Shown here in pieces: positions 33,103 through 46,193 of a DNA stretch of 64,000 nucleotides. The position numbers and the translations under genes were made by a program. Where the stretch lies: NCBI GenBank assembly GCA_030998015.1, contig JARWMV010000032.1:107247-171246 (forward strand), in the 5' to 3' direction. The stretch is from Ceratorhiza oryzae-sativae. Taxonomy: Eukaryota > Basidiomycota > Agaricomycetes > Cantharellales > Ceratobasidiaceae. The notes beneath the pieces are model-generated. The model saw only the letters and a list, made by a program, of their open reading frames with translations, was not told where the DNA came from and ran no database searches. The number at the start of each line of letters is the position of its first letter. The stretch's first letter is position 1.

Positions 33103-36100
33103 TCACTGTCGAAGTTCCATATATCTTTCAAACTTAGTCAATATCTCCTGAATCTGTTTGTGTGACTCGGCGGCTGCAGCCAAAGTACTAAAAATGAGCT
33201 TCATCTCGTTGCTCGAACGTGCTATTTCTTGCGAGCTCAATCCTAGCCTATCAATTATCTCCAGTACTTGAGACAAGAACGGCGTCACGCCCTTCACATT
33301 TGTCTCAAACATATGGTTCACAACAAGAAGAACTGCGCTGAGAATAGGTTGTATTGAAGAGGTCTGAAGCTTGCCCAAGCGGCCTCCGGTTGCACGGTGC
33401 ATCCTGTCTATCATATAGATAATAAAATCTATGAAATCAGATCCAGGTTTGGCTTTCTGTTCTGGGCTGGATAGAGTGCCAAGTCGTTTGGGAGTAGCCG
33501 CAAACTGTTTCAGTAAAGCGACACCTTGAGGATGAGCCTTCACGATGCGGCCTAGAGGTTGTGCATCTACATCAGTGTGCTTGTTCCCACCGAACCCCTT
33601 TTCTGCCTGCTGAACAAGTGCAAGGATGGCATCAAAGGCTGAGAATTCTGGATCGTTTAGTGCACTGCCGTCTTGGTTCCCAGTATAATATAAGGATAGT
33701 ACCGATTTTGCAAATTCAAGGGGTTTGTAGAATTTGGTATACTTCTGGCACGTAAAATAAACTAGATTATTCAGACGACGACGAAGTTGATATGGTGCAT
33801 GGCACATGACTGCTTTGCCAGATGCTGTGCTTGCTACCTCATGGAGCGTCTTGACAGCAATATGCTGAAGATCAAGTGACATATACCAGTCTACTTGCGA
33901 AACGCTGATTGCTGCGACTGTTGCTAACTGAGTCAATAAGCAACCTGTCGCACACTCTGCCTGATCAAGATTTTCAGCCGATGGCCAGTCCGCTAAGGCA
34001 GATTGCACAAATATCATGTTCTCCATAAATTCAATTTGCTTTCCAAGTTGGCCAAGCTTTTGCATACTGATCCATTGATTCTGTAGGATTGGGAAGATCA
34101 CTTGAAGTGTCTTTCCAGCAGCTAGTTGCAGCTGAGGCGATTCTTGAGCAGAACTAGAACCAATGAGATGCACTAGCCCACTTATAACTGAGTCTGGATC
34201 CCCCATGTCCAAAGGATGCATATTGTGACGAAGGTCCTGCGGTGTAACCTTCAAGTAGAAATGGGGCAGGATCCGCGGCCCAGCACCCACCTGTGGATGG
34301 CAGCTGCTCATGTGTGTTTCAGGGTTGATTGCCTGGCACAAACTGGCCAGTTGTAGCCATTTCAATAGGCGAGCCAGCGGCTCGCCATCAAGGCACATCC
34401 CGTATTCACGGTGGTGTGTCAAAAGTACCCCAGCACGATTGAGGGCCCGCGAATATCGAGCTCTCAGCTCGAAAAGCGTTGGTAAATTATGAGATTCATC
34501 ATAATGAGGTTGCATTTGTATTACGGTCGAGTCGTTGCCACTGATTTCTGTTAATGAAGGAAATTTATGTAGGCAAATATCTCTCCGATTTTAGCGAAAC
34601 TCACGATTTGGCTGGATCGAGGAGCCTGCCCCGTGATCTGGAGTCACTTGAGCTTGATCAATAATCAATTGCAGTTCCACAGCAATCAGGTTGGCATAGT
34701 GGTCAGGTAGGAGTTCTGGAGATGAATTGCTCCAAACCGCATCCAAAAATCGGAATCCAGTTACAGCCGGAGGTTTAGCAACCTGAGGTCGGACTAAATG
34801 AGACATGTGCGTTTTCGGGAATCAAATGACAACAAACCAAATAGGGAGAGGCAATCGACACTCTCGACTTGATGTGAGGGATCAATGCTGGCATACTATC
34901 AAGTAGTCGTACCATGTTTGATCCCCGACACTCAGGCAGCTCGTGTGACAAGTGAGCTTGCGCCGCGGATATGCGGGTACATAACATATGCCACAAGTTG
35001 GCTAGGTCTGCTTCGCGCTCTGTTTTTGAGTGACTTGCGAGGTTAAATAAGCGCTTCCAACCCGCAATTATTGCATTTACAGGTCGTTTCCACCGAGGTT
35101 TGTAGGTCGAAGCTTCCTGGGTTGAGAATGAACCGGAAGGTACCCGTACAGAATTACTTTGCAACCCCACGAGTGAACGGCAAGCAAGGTCGACCACATT
35201 AGGTTCATGGGCTGTTTTCGTCAGCCAACAAAGCACTCGTAGCTCCTCGTTTGTCGTCTCGATAATTGGACCAATCATCTCGGGTTCAGAGGATACACTT
35301 GGGTCCTGAGTCGGTACCGGCTTGATCAGTCCAATCCGCCCCATGGCTATGCGCATATATTTCGAGACCTGAGTAACGAATGGGCACGACTTTTTGCAGG
35401 CACCAAGTATTGCTGTCCCGACGTAAAAAATAATGGCCACCGTGGTAATGATTATTTCTGTGATGGCGATTCCTAGGTCAAGGTCCCATAGGTACACTGC
35501 CAAACCAAGGGAGAACAGGAGAAGCGATAAATGTAGCATTCTGTGCAGCAGATCGATCATGAGAAGCGCCCCCCACTCCTTTAGACCTCGGAGTCTCCGT
35601 TGATGCTCGAGTGCGTATGCATGCGGCATCCGAGGTCGAGATGATGTGAATGCCGTTAGCCACTCCTTTGCCAGCATAGCGACAAGTGCTGCTGCGAGGG
35701 ATAATGCAAGAGCACAGAACCATAAACCGTTGATCCAGCGTGCAGATCGTGGAGATGTGAAAGAGGTCAGCTCGACGGGGGGCACGATCTTTGGAGAACC
35801 TTGCTCGACACGTTGCTGAGATTGGGCGATAGAAAGTAGTAGTTTCACAGTCACGTCTGAAGGGTCCTGTCGCAGTAGGCTCTTGGAATCTATTATGAAA
35901 GCTGTCAGTATCGCGGAAAACAGCGTCGCCTGTGTGAATCGATGTCAGGGATTTGGAAATCGCGGTACTATTGTAGGAAAACATACAAATATTAGCATAA
36001 GATCGAGGTTATCGTTCTCTCTCTTGACCAGCTCGCTATCATATTCCGTCGCCTCGTCTAGGTATATTTGCCAGATCGATGCTTCTGGTGCGAGTTCACG

Positions 36101-36326
36101 GCCTGGGACGTCTGCTGAGAGTCTCTGACACGGCAAAGGTTGGGATGCCTCGGACGATCGTTGATCTGGCAGTGGAGCTGGATCGATTGGGCGCTGAGGT
36201 GTCGCAGTCTGAAGGGAATCGTTTATGAGATGGACTAAGGGGTGCATCCAAAATGATGCTGGGACTGACCGGTTTCGGCCGGACCATCCGGATGGAGCCC
36301 AGATCAACAACCTCGGTCTCAAACAT
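33103..36326 (-). CDS. DUF6535-domain membrane protein (paralogue 2)
   Basis: 989 residues in five exons: 36326-36270, 36208-35987, 35929-34862, 34782-34605, 34547-33103; phases close. Same architecture as 25,076-28,341: DUF6535 with about four membrane helices (WFCALALSLAAALVAML is shared), then a long soluble helical part. Both copies share the ETHMSSCHPQ motif and intron positions, so they are tandem duplicates. The duplicates are clearly diverged, both open, and function is unknown. Confidence 0.85.
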
Positions 36327-37809
36327 CTATTCACTTTTACCAAACTGATGATGATTTATGTTTCAAGGTGGATGATTGTACTTACCTGAACTTTGGAGAT
36401 GGTGGCAATCTGTCAGCCGGCAGGAGGAGCGCCCATCACGGATGTCAAACTGGTGCGAGTAAACACGAATCAACACATTGCCAGGAGACTTTTACGGGTC
36501 ACACGGAATAAAGGAAAACGAGTATCGTTAGTTACAAGGGAAGAAGGGGTACACGAAAAATTGACCAGGAGAATAGATCCTCAATGGTACTGTACAGTCA
36601 GCCACATATGCGCCGTAACCGCTGTAAGGCCGAATTCCCGACAGAGACTCGGTGGTGGGTTTGATATTTGTCCATGGCCATCAAGGCTTATTCTTCTCGC
36701 TTTACGAAATAGGTTTGCCGACAGCCCAAGCCCTGATCTGAAGGATAGCTTGGATCACAGCTGCCGCGTGTGAATGTATGCGCCCAACGTCCTTGCGCCT
36801 GCTTCTTGCTCCTGGTGATGCAACCACCAGCCGCATTTTCTCTCACAAGCCTTCCAAATTTGTCGCGCCATTTGGTTGTTATCTCCCCCTTTATTTCAAT
36901 CCCGCTTCTTGTCTATGGGTCGACACTATACACACACTGGGCCTGGATGCTGGGAGATGGATCGTGTCTGGATCCGAGTCTCATGAGCCTGAGCACAAAA
37001 CGCATATTGATGTGAAGCTCCGTTCCTCAAGGTACCGCCATATCTGAACCACACTATTCTAAATAGAATTATTGTAGTTGGAATTCAAGGGAATTGGCAT
37101 TGGCGATAATTTATAGCACGGGCCTGTGTCCGTTGGCTCATGAAAGATGGCTGTAGCACCCGTGAAAAAATTGGCTCCACAAGGCTACGCAGCCTTGTCT
37201 TTTGGACAATATTGGCCAAAAGCCGATTGAACAGTTAGAGGTAGTTGGAGTACTCTGAATAGCTAAGCTAAACGAGCGCCGGTAGCACGTACTGACGCTT
37301 TTTTTTTGCATACATATTTAGAGACATACACGAACACAGAGTCGAGCCGGTCCAACAGAAACGAAAACAACAACAAAGACGGGGTAAAGGCGGCACGGAG
37401 CAAGACGGAACGGGGGACAGAGGTCAAACGGCCTGGGGGCGTAGCACGTACTGACGCAATCTAGCGAGAACTCGTTCAGCTGGGCTCAGGCCGGGGTTCT
37501 AACTAAGAAATGGGCATTTAGCCGAGTAATTACCAAAGAACATTATCTCCTCCCATCCCAAACAGAACTCAAGCGCTAATTCGGCAGATGCCAAGGCGAG
37601 CTTTACTTGCTCAGGACTGAAGACATGCTGTTCACTCTCACCTATCTCAGCCAAACCCCGAAAATCGAGCTAGCGGATACTGGCTCCACAGGTCCAAGTA
37701 TGTTTCCAAGCACTCACTAGATCTGAAGTAGCACGGGCTACCGATGCTATCGGCGTCTGGTTAGCGCTCAGAAGCATACTTAGACAGCGAGGCATTCTCA
37801 CGTACTAAC
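36327..37809. other. intergenic, no recognised gene
   Basis: Several frames of 80-126 codons (for example 36,393-36,773) lack domains or splice-consistent extensions. It probably includes the paralogue 2 promoter and eroded 5' parts of the hydrolase fragment that follows. Confidence 0.4.
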
Positions 37810-38025
37810 TGGATTTTCGGGGATTGGCCGAGTATGCTCGTCCCAGTTTTCGCTAACGGCTTCTTGCTCAGCTCAGTTGAATTAGAGAAGAGTTTGAAGC
37901 GATACTGGCGTGGATACACACGCAAGACTGCACATGATAGCGGGATGGCCACTCAGGAGCAGACAGTAGTGTCGTATGGTGCGACCGATCCCCCATCTAC
38001 CCAGGAGGGGCAACCCATTTTTTAG
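37810..38025 (+). pseudogene. 3' fragment of an alpha/beta hydrolase paralogue
   Basis: A frame ending TAG at 38,023-38,025 matches the membrane-anchor tail of the intact hydrolase at 39,746-42,295. Shared features are a hydrophobic segment (LVPVFANGFLLSS versus LLAPIFAIGFLLAS), then a basic stretch and VVSYGAT/VTSYGAT near the end. No catalytic domain is found upstream, so this is a duplication remnant. Confidence 0.75.
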
Positions 38026-38364
38026 CCAAAGCGCACTCCATGTTAGGAGGCTTGGGGTATGTTCAACTAATTAGCCATTCTGGTAATCTGTATGATGATA
38101 CGTATTCAATGTATTGAAACTGCTTCTCTACGAAATTACCCCACCCAATCTTGGTCAAGGGAATTTATCAAATGGGGCGATTCAAAAGTGGGTCATCTCA
38201 CAAGGGATCTTGGCTTAGATAAAATGAATGAATAAGGTTTCATTTCACAGTGATTAATCGGGCCAGAACAAAAGGCATTGAAATCACTATTAAGAATAGA
38301 ATCACGCAGATGGCTCCAGAGCTCTCATTTGGTAAATGACGACCAGGGCGCTTAGGACGGCTCG

Positions 38365-38435
38365 CCTCGATCACATGACATGATGTCGATCCAGATCCCC
38401 GTTCCGGATTGCCTCGATTGGGCAACGGGCCGAGA
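38365..38435. repeat. dispersed repeat, uninterrupted copy of the hAT target
   Basis: Holds GATGTCGATCCAGATC and CCGGATTGCCTCGATTGGGC, the same sequence that flanks the hAT element on its right (46,058-46,105). A GATCACATGA-type segment matches its left flank. It acts as an empty-site paralogue. Confidence 0.75.
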
Positions 38436-39009
38436 GGCAAGGTTTACGGAAAGCCACAACGGGTATAACGGTATGTCCTTGTGTTTACCCGCACTGCTTA
38501 GATGCTTATCATAATCTAGCCAATAGTGGGGAGCCCGAGCGGAAGTGACTTCATACCGCCATGCCTCACTGGACCTTGTAATTACGGACAGAATGCTTAT
38601 CGGAGCGCGCAAGTTGAGTGTTCGTTACTACCGCATGAGGACCACTTATTTTTGAATCTATTAGCGCGAGGGCCACGTTTGCTGCCGACGCATCATTTAA
38701 CATGTAGCTACAAGCTGTGTCGTACAAGATTCATGGTGAGCTTGAATATCACCAAAACCGCCGTGAGATTATACGCGTGTGGTGTAATTTACGTTTACTA
38801 CAGTGAAAATATAACGTTAGCGCCCTCCCCGAGGACCTTTCTGGCCGGCAGCTGCCGTTTTCGGATTCATTCAACCCTTCGTGAGTAACACGCACCCGCT
38901 CTTGTGAGGTGTTTCCTTGGGACTACAAAGTAAGTCTTTGCATACTGAGCATAGAAAAAGTATCTGCCACTAAGTTATTTATGCCGGAATAGCTGCCCCA
39001 TAGCATCAC

Positions 39010-39182
39010 GTAGCGTGCTAGTAGCATGCGCTGTCTCGGTAGTAGCGATGGCCGGATACTGTAGTAGCGAGTGTACTAGTAGTAGCATCCAAAAAAATGT
39101 AGAACTGTAATAATAAAAAATCAGTAGCACCCAGTAGCGTGAAAGTAGTACATGGTAGCGTGAAATAGCAAAATGTAGCATG
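39010..39182. repeat. GTAGC-rich tract
   Basis: About nine GTAGC motifs, often as AGTAGC or TAGCGTG, in 170 bp with irregular spacing. It resembles subterminal repeats of a DNA transposon, but no ends were found. Confidence 0.5.
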
Positions 39183-39745
39183 TTTGCGCTACAGCCAAAA
39201 ACATGGTTTTGCTGATGTCGATCCCGAATCCACCCCACTACTAAAAAGTAGTATTTCGTGGGACCATAGAGGGACCAGTTAGAGAGAGTAACATTTATAC
39301 TGTAGTACAACTCCGCCCCCCCCCTCCTGCCGTTTTCTCCTTGATGACCACCTCACGCCATTCGAATGCCTCCCCCTACCAATATCCTGGAACTGATTCC
39401 TTCAGCCAAGACTATGAATCCTGATAAGATAAGTATGCGAGTCAACTTTTACCGCAGCGGCTCGCCCCTTCCGCAAGTTCTTGCATGGGCAAGCGTGAGT
39501 GCTTTTGATTCGGAAGCCGGCGTTTTGTCGACATTTCTCAGAGCCGGCACCGGAACGCATCCGCCCGGCCGTCGTGGATGGTGCTTGTGCCTGGATATTC
39601 CGCCTCACATCAGAAGACTGTCATTTGTGCTAGAACCCGACCTCGGATCATTCCTGACTCTGGGCGCTTTAAGCCATTACTAATCTATTCGGATGTCAGA
39701 TATAAATCTCTGCTTCTAGGTCTCAGATATATACGGATTGCTGCA

Positions 39746-42295
39746 ATGCATTTCACTCTACTTATCTTAGGGCTAACGAATCTCGCCATTGCCAAGCCGT
39801 TCAGCCCTTTGATTGATTACGATCGATACGCTCCTCTGAAGCCAGGGATTACTTGGTCACAGTGTACTATCAACCCACTGCTACAGTGCGGGGAATTCGA
39901 TGTGCCGCTTGACTATGCAAACCAGGCTGCGGGCAAAGCTACTCTGAAAGTTGTGAGGTACCAGACATCAAAGAGACCCAAGCTTGGAACGCTGTTTACG
40001 AACCCAGGCGGCCCGGGTGAGCATTTCGTGTTTGCTCTCAACCTTCCGACCATCTCATTGTCACTTACACAGGCCACAGCGGGGTGGAATCCCTGCAGAG
40101 GAACTACCCAAAGCTAACCACGGTTACGAATGATTTCTATGACATCGTTAGTGAGTCAAATTTACCGGGTTTTTGACACCTAGAATGAACAGGGGATACT
40201 GTACCAAGGTTGGGATCCTCGAGGTGTCGGTGCTAGTCGCCCCAGAATCCAATGCGCCAAGAGTTCTCCAGAGGCAGCCTCGATTTTGGGTGAAGGTATC
40301 GAGGCTCATGGTGACCTGACCAAGAAGGAGGATCGGGAAGCATTCCTTGCTCAATGGCCCGCGGTTGATAAGGAGTTGAAAACTATGGGCGAGCAATGCC
40401 GAAAAGACAATGGTGATATTCTGACGTACATTGGAACTACCGCTGTAGTACGAGACATGGTCGCGCTTCATGAGTATTTGGAACCTAATGCTACAGAAAT
40501 AAATTATTGGGGGTTCTCGTGAGTAGAGGTTCACCGCCACTCGAAAGCCAATTGACATGTTGTGCAGATACGGTTCAGCAATTGGGTCTTATTTCATCAA
40601 CAGTGCGTATCGATTTTCTGCACCACGAGCCAGAATATTCAAGTGTCGATTTCCAGTGTTCCCCGATCGAGTCGGCCGAGTTATTCTCGACGGGGTTATC
40701 GACCCGGTGCAATGGGCCACTGAGCCATCCTACAAGGTAATACGGACTTTCTGCAGTATTGAATAAATCTCTAATCTTGATATTGGCAATACAAGGCGTG
40801 GGCTACTCAGCTTTCTTCTTCGGATGGTGCTTTCAACGGGTTTACCGAAACCTGCGCCGAAGCAGGACCCAAGGAGTGTGAGCTCACGGAAGCTGGTTGG
40901 ACTAGTGCCATGGTCAAAGCAAGAGTCGAAAAGCTGATTGAAGTATATAAATGTATAACGCATCGAATGTGCCTAATGAAGGTGTTAGGATGCTTACAAC
41001 TATCGCAAAGCCAAACCCGATAACGACCTACCAGGGCGCGGGTCTTCGTTTATTCGGAGTGAGTTCTTTATTGTCGTTCCTAACCGTGACTAAGGCATCG
41101 TTCCACTTTAGATAAGATATTCGATGGAATGTACTGGCCGGTCGCATGGGGAAGTTTTGCGACTGAGCTCAAGGCTTGCGAGAATTTTTACGCGACCCAC
41201 GACTATAAATACTGGAATATATGCAGCTCAGTGGGACTTTTACTACTTCAAGACCACATGCCGTACGACCCGATCGTGGGGATTACATGTGCAGATGCGG
41301 TCGATACAGTTGGTGTAACGACTAAGACGGTGTTCGACGAACTTCTTGATGTCACTGACCACGTTAGCCACATGTGTAAGTTCGCTATTCACTCGTTTTG
41401 AATGAATGCATACTCACGTTCTTATAGTCGGCCCTACCCTTTTAAGTGTAAGTTGTCGGTTATTTATTGCTTGGTTGAGCTCGAGAACCAATAAAGGTTC
41501 ACACAGCCCGGCGTTCATTGCCATGCGTGGCCAGCTCGTGCTGTGGAACGTTTCACGGGGCCATGGAACAATACACTGTCAAACAGAATACTCGTCATTG
41601 GTAGGAACGCAGTGTGAGCTGGGGGTTGACTTGAGCTAAGATCCGCCTAGGAAACGAGCATGATCCCATGACTCCGCTAGTATCTGCCCAAAGGGTTGTG
41701 GATATGCTAGGGGACTCCGCTGTGCTTGTTGAACGGAAACACTGGGGACACACTTCCATTACTATGCATTCCACCTGGTACGACCTCTCTTGAACGATCA
41801 TGGAGGGCATTGCTTATATTCACTTTCAGCACGGAGGAGGTGATCCGTGACTACCTTCTTCATAACAAAATACCCGACGGGTCAGAAAATCGTATCAAGG
41901 TTTGCGGAGTACGTGCAATACTTGCATATATATTGTATCCGCATGACTCACAAGAATGGATATAGACGGACGAAAAGATATTTGGACGAATAATAAAGGA
42001 TATTAGCTCCGGCTATCCGAAAGACGACCCAAGCCATTATTCTGCTGATTCTCAAAGTGGCTTTACGTCCTCAGGACCAAAGACACGTTGGTCATCCTTG
42101 GCTCTGCTCGCCCCCATTTTCGCTATCGGGTTCTTGCTAGCCTCGATATCAGTGGCCAATTCCTTGACGCGATGCAAGCGTAGATGCAAACGGGAAACTT
42201 TATTGGATACCAGAATGGTCACTAAACAGGGGGTAGTAACGTCGTACGGTGCGACCGGGGGTTCATCTATCAAGACTGGAGAGCCCGTTTTTTAA
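39746..42295 (+). CDS. secreted/membrane-anchored alpha/beta hydrolase, TAP-like C-terminus
   Basis: 631 residues in 13 exons: 39746-40016, 40073-40150, 40209-40518, 40568-40602, 40657-40736, 40796-40942, 40989-41058, 41112-41375, 41428-41447, 41507-41600, 41651-41777, 41830-41899, 41966-42295; phases close. A signal peptide (MHFTLLILGLTNLAIA) leads the protein, followed by NPGGPGHSG (oxyanion region) and WDPRGVGAS. The catalytic residues are nucleophile Ser220 in GFSYG, Asp461 in NEHDPMTP and His490 in KHWGHTS. These place it with proteases of the tripeptidyl-aminopeptidase-like hydrolase family. A C-terminal membrane helix (about 566-587) and a basic tail are an uncommon addition and suggest anchoring at the cell surface or secretory pathway. 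Confidence 0.9.
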
Positions 42296-42641
42296 CCCAA
42301 GTGAACGCTATGTAACAAGATATGAAAATTTTCGGTCTCAATATTTTTTCTCACTAACTGTAAACAATTTGCGTATTTTGAGATAATATAGTGTGATTGC
42401 TTTTCTGCACCAGCATCGCATACAAGATTGTCCAAGAACTCACGAAACAAGAGTGCCTTCAAAGAGCGGTCTCTGACACAGTGCAACCGCCGCCAAAATT
42501 ACATCATAGTGGGTATAAATTTATACTAGGGACGGTATCCCAGGGGTGGCGGGCAAGAGAGGGAGCAGGGCCCCCGCGTTGCGCGTGTCGAACCTCAACG
42601 GCGCTTACCTGAGCGCTTGTGATCCTGATCACATGATGTCA
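42296..42641. other. intergenic between the hydrolase and the hAT element
   Basis: Includes the left half of the dispersed repeat (about 42,600-42,649) in which the hAT element inserted. No gene seen. Confidence 0.5.
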
Positions 42642-45600
42642 TGTCGATCTAGGGATCAGCATGGTAGACGAAGATCCGGTAGTTCACGGTGGCTCCGTGC
42701 GGTGCCGAAGTGGTACGGTGCTGGAATATTCCAGAGGCCATTTGAAATTCACCGTACCGTACCGCGAACCGTGCGGTTATACCGGGCCAAGCCGCGGTGC
42801 TGACTCATATAAGCGCTGGCGCACATTATTTGTGGATAGCTAAAACCCGAGGGCAAGTACGTCGGCCTTGAGTTCAGTAAGCGAATCTACAGAATTCTGG
42901 GACATTCGTACAGCCGCGTTGGCCTCTCTCGGTGTATATAAGGCGTGTAATTGCAGATGGAATCAGCTCCTAACTACCCCTATTACTTGCACGATTGAGC
43001 TTTCAATGCCAACTGTCCTCTCAAAACCTGTCGTACCTCCCGGAGAATGGCCGTCCTCTAAGAAGCGTAGAGGCTTGAACTCCCTGTCCGATTTGGCTGC
43101 TTGGAACTATTCTGACCAAGAAATAATAGGTACGTATGCAAACAACCTTGATGTCATTAGCACTGCGGCTTTAATCATGGCTTTATGTGTCGTAGAAGCG
43201 GCAGAGGAGACCTGGAGATCTGTAGCTTACAGTCACTACAGAGTCGAACTGTGCCGCATATATAACAATCAAGTTGATCCGCTGGCGCCTCAGCAAATGT
43301 GGTTCAGGTTTATGTGTAAATACAACAACCCCGACCATAAGCCTCACTATCGGGCTCGGACTAGGACAGGTGATGGTACTACACCACTGCGTGAGGGCCT
43401 CGAAAAGTGCAATTCAAAACGCTCGGCTACATCGACAACCAACTTGAGTTTATCTGAGACCTCTCCCTTGCCATATTCCGAGGCAAAGCATAGAGCAATA
43501 CTCGCACTATGGAGCGCAAGCTCCCACCGTTCATTCGAGTCACTCACTGACAAGTTTCACCGCATGGAAGTTGACTACTTGCACCCGGGAACCACCTTAC
43601 CTTCATCGTCTACCTTGTCTCGAGATGTCCGGCTTGTGCATGCCAGTTATGCCCCACATATTCGAACATATTTTCAGGTATGAATTTCGTCCTCCATGCA
43701 GCTATTAGCTTATTTACCGATATTGTTGATAGAGCATACAGTCTGCAGTTCATCTAGCAATCGATGGATGGACAAACCCTATTTCGGAGTCTTACCTGGG
43801 TGTGGTAGTTGTCTGGTTCGATGAAATGAAGATGCATCGATGCATCCTTGAGTTTATCAGGTAACTGCTCATAAGATGTGCGCATATATGGATTCAAATG
43901 ACTTACTCACTGTCGTTAGGTTAACATCCGCTCATACCGGTGAATACCTAGCCACTGAGCTCGCTTCATGCCTTCGTCGATATGGACTCGAGGGCAAGGT
44001 ATGTAAATAACTATGTAGTGACAATGGATCACCATATTAACAACAATCAGATTCTCGCAGCGGCGCTTGACAATGCCAGCAATAACCTCACCATGGTCCG
44101 TTATCTTGAAAATAAGATCAAGGGATTCTTGGGAGAGCGATCATATGTGCGGTGCCTTGCGCATATAATCAATCTGATGGCCAAGGTAAGCCATACTGTA
44201 TAGTTAATACATTCAAAAACGATATATATTAATTTCTAACTTCTTCAGGCATTCATGCTCCCGTTTTCACGGCCATCTAAGCGGACAAAACAGGTACTCA
44301 ATTGCAACAAGACAGAAGGGCCACCTAAATTGCCCATGCGACCAATACAAGAGTTTTTACAGTTACAACAGACTGAGATCGGTACCGAGAATGAAGAACT
44401 AGATTCGCCAACCTCAGCGGAAGTTGACGAGTCGGAATTTGAACATGATACTCTAGTAGCCCAGGAAAGTGTAGTAAAGGCAATTGAGCAATTGTATGCT
44501 CACTATGGGATTGCTCCAACCAAACCACAGCTGCAGAGTGCACAGGATATTATGCCGAAGGCAGGTTTTTTGGTTGTCACCTTGAGTCCATAAATGACTT
44601 CCATGATAGGTTGCTGGTCTAGCTCGCCGTGTCGATGAGTCAACGTCACTCACAATCAGCTTCCATGAAGCGATCTTGCTTTTCCCAGCACTCAAGGAAT
44701 CAGGACGAAGATCACTCTCCCGACGTGTACCGACACGGTGGAGCTCTGATTGACACGCATTGGATGACCATATTCACCTTCGACAGCCAGTTCAGTGGCT
44801 TACTGCCCAGCCTGACTTGAAGCTCCAGCGATTTTGCTTGAAGGAAGAGCAGTGGCTGCTTGCTGACGAGTTAAATGAAGCGCTTGAGGTGAGTGTTGCT
44901 CCTGTAGTTTGCATGTATCACTTTAACGCATACATACAGGTTTTCGAGGTTCCGACCCTACATTTCTCTGCAGGAAGTGTCCCACTAGTCCATGAAACAC
45001 TCCCAAAACTGGTGGAGCTGAAAGAAACTCTCGAGATGATGAGAGATAGCTCTGATATCAGTCCTGTAACTCGAGTTGGCGCCCAGGCAGCGCTGAATGT
45101 CTATGATAAGTACATGGATAACATGAGTATATGCGAAGTCTATTTCATTTCGCTTGGTGAGTTAACATTACTTTGTGTACTATATGCGCTGGTTTAAACT
45201 GTTTTTTTTTTTTTTGTTTCAGTCATGTGTCCAGACGTTAAAATGAACTGGCTCCGCAAGCATTACACAAGCCAATCTGTGGAAAGGATTCGTCAGATGG
45301 TGTGCGCTCGATTTCACATTGTCAACTCGTCAGCAGACTCCAAGCCTGTAGTCTCTGACAAACCCGCTGGCAAGGTATTTATAAATATATCAATACCACT
45401 CAACATCCATTCTTCATCCTAACATCCGCTCTGTAGGCTACAAACCGCTGGATTCGGCCATCGACTACATCGAATCACGCTCATAAGGACTCGATCGAAG
45501 CCTACCTTGAAGATGAGGTTATTTCGTTGGCAGGCTATGGTGGATTATTGCCTTATTGGTCTAGCATGCTTGAAACGACGCCGCGCTTAGCTCGGTTTGC

Positions 45601-46065
45601 GCTCAATTACCTCACAGCCCCGGGTAAGTTGATTTGGCAAACAAGTCCTATGCATATATCTTACAATTCTACCAAGCGACTTCAGTAGACGTTGAGCGTG
45701 CCTTTTCTGCTGGTCGTTTGACCGTTAATCACCTACAGCATAATATGTCCGCGCAAACGTTTGAGGCCAAGATGGCTCTTGGATCCTGGTACGGCACTCC
45801 GCTACTGCCAGAGATTGACCAGATTGCATCTATCATCTCGGAAGCGATGTAACACTACATTTAATTGATTCATGATTCTATGTCTTAAATATAACTATAT
45901 GACTCATATTCACGGACCACCACAGGGCACCGCGAAGGCACCGACTGGAACCGTTTACCATGCGGTAAATTTGCAATTATACCTGAGTCTACCGGAACTT
46001 ACGTAACTACCGCGGTAAATACCACGAAGGCTACCGGACCTACCATGCTGATCCCTATGTCGATC
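42642..46065 (+). mobile_element. hAT DNA transposon with 8-bp TSD TGTCGATC
   Basis: The element is 42,650-46,057 (3,408 bp). Terminal inverted repeats are TAGGGATCAGCATGGTAG (42,650-42,667) and its complement (46,040-46,057). The exact 8-bp duplications TGTCGATC are 42,642-42,649 and 46,058-46,065. Both ends carry ACCG/CGGT-rich subterminal repeats, typical of hAT. It encodes one transposase, which has a stop. Confidence 0.93.
42868..45852 (+). pseudogene. hAT transposase, multi-exon, with an in-frame stop
   Basis: The frame runs through about ten exons. A degenerate BED-type region (WFRFMCKYN...HKPHYRAR, about 43,300) comes first. The catalytic core has AIDGWTNPIS...YLGVVVVW (43,760-43,830), LDNASNN (44,070) and VRCLAHIINLMAK (44,150-44,185). 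TRWSSD and a helical part follow, then the hAT dimerisation domain (VDVERAFSAGRL, 45,689-45,725) and TAA at 45,852. TGA at 44,751-44,753 interrupts the frame right after TRWSSD, with no intron that would remove it. One intron near 44,561 starts GC rather than GT. Start could be 43,005 instead of 42,868. Confidence 0.85.
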
Positions 46066-46193
46066 CAGATCGCTGTTCCGGATTGCCTCGATTGGGCAAC
46101 TGGCCAAGATGAGCACTTGGCCCCTATCTGCTGTAGATGGCGACGACCGTGAGCCGTCCGAGCGCATCTGCCCGAGTGTAGGACCCGCCCACG

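Larger units (their letters stand above)
38030..39745. other. intergenic with repeats
   Basis: Contains, at about 38,365-38,435, a repeat copy equivalent to the hAT insertion site, and at 39,010-39,182 a GTAGC-rich tract. Open frames here show no known domain. The hydrolase promoter should lie in the last few hundred bases. Confidence 0.45.

Noticed and set aside
36393..37050. Small genes upstream of DUF6535 paralogue 2
   Set aside because: Overlapping frames in several phases with no domain or codon bias.
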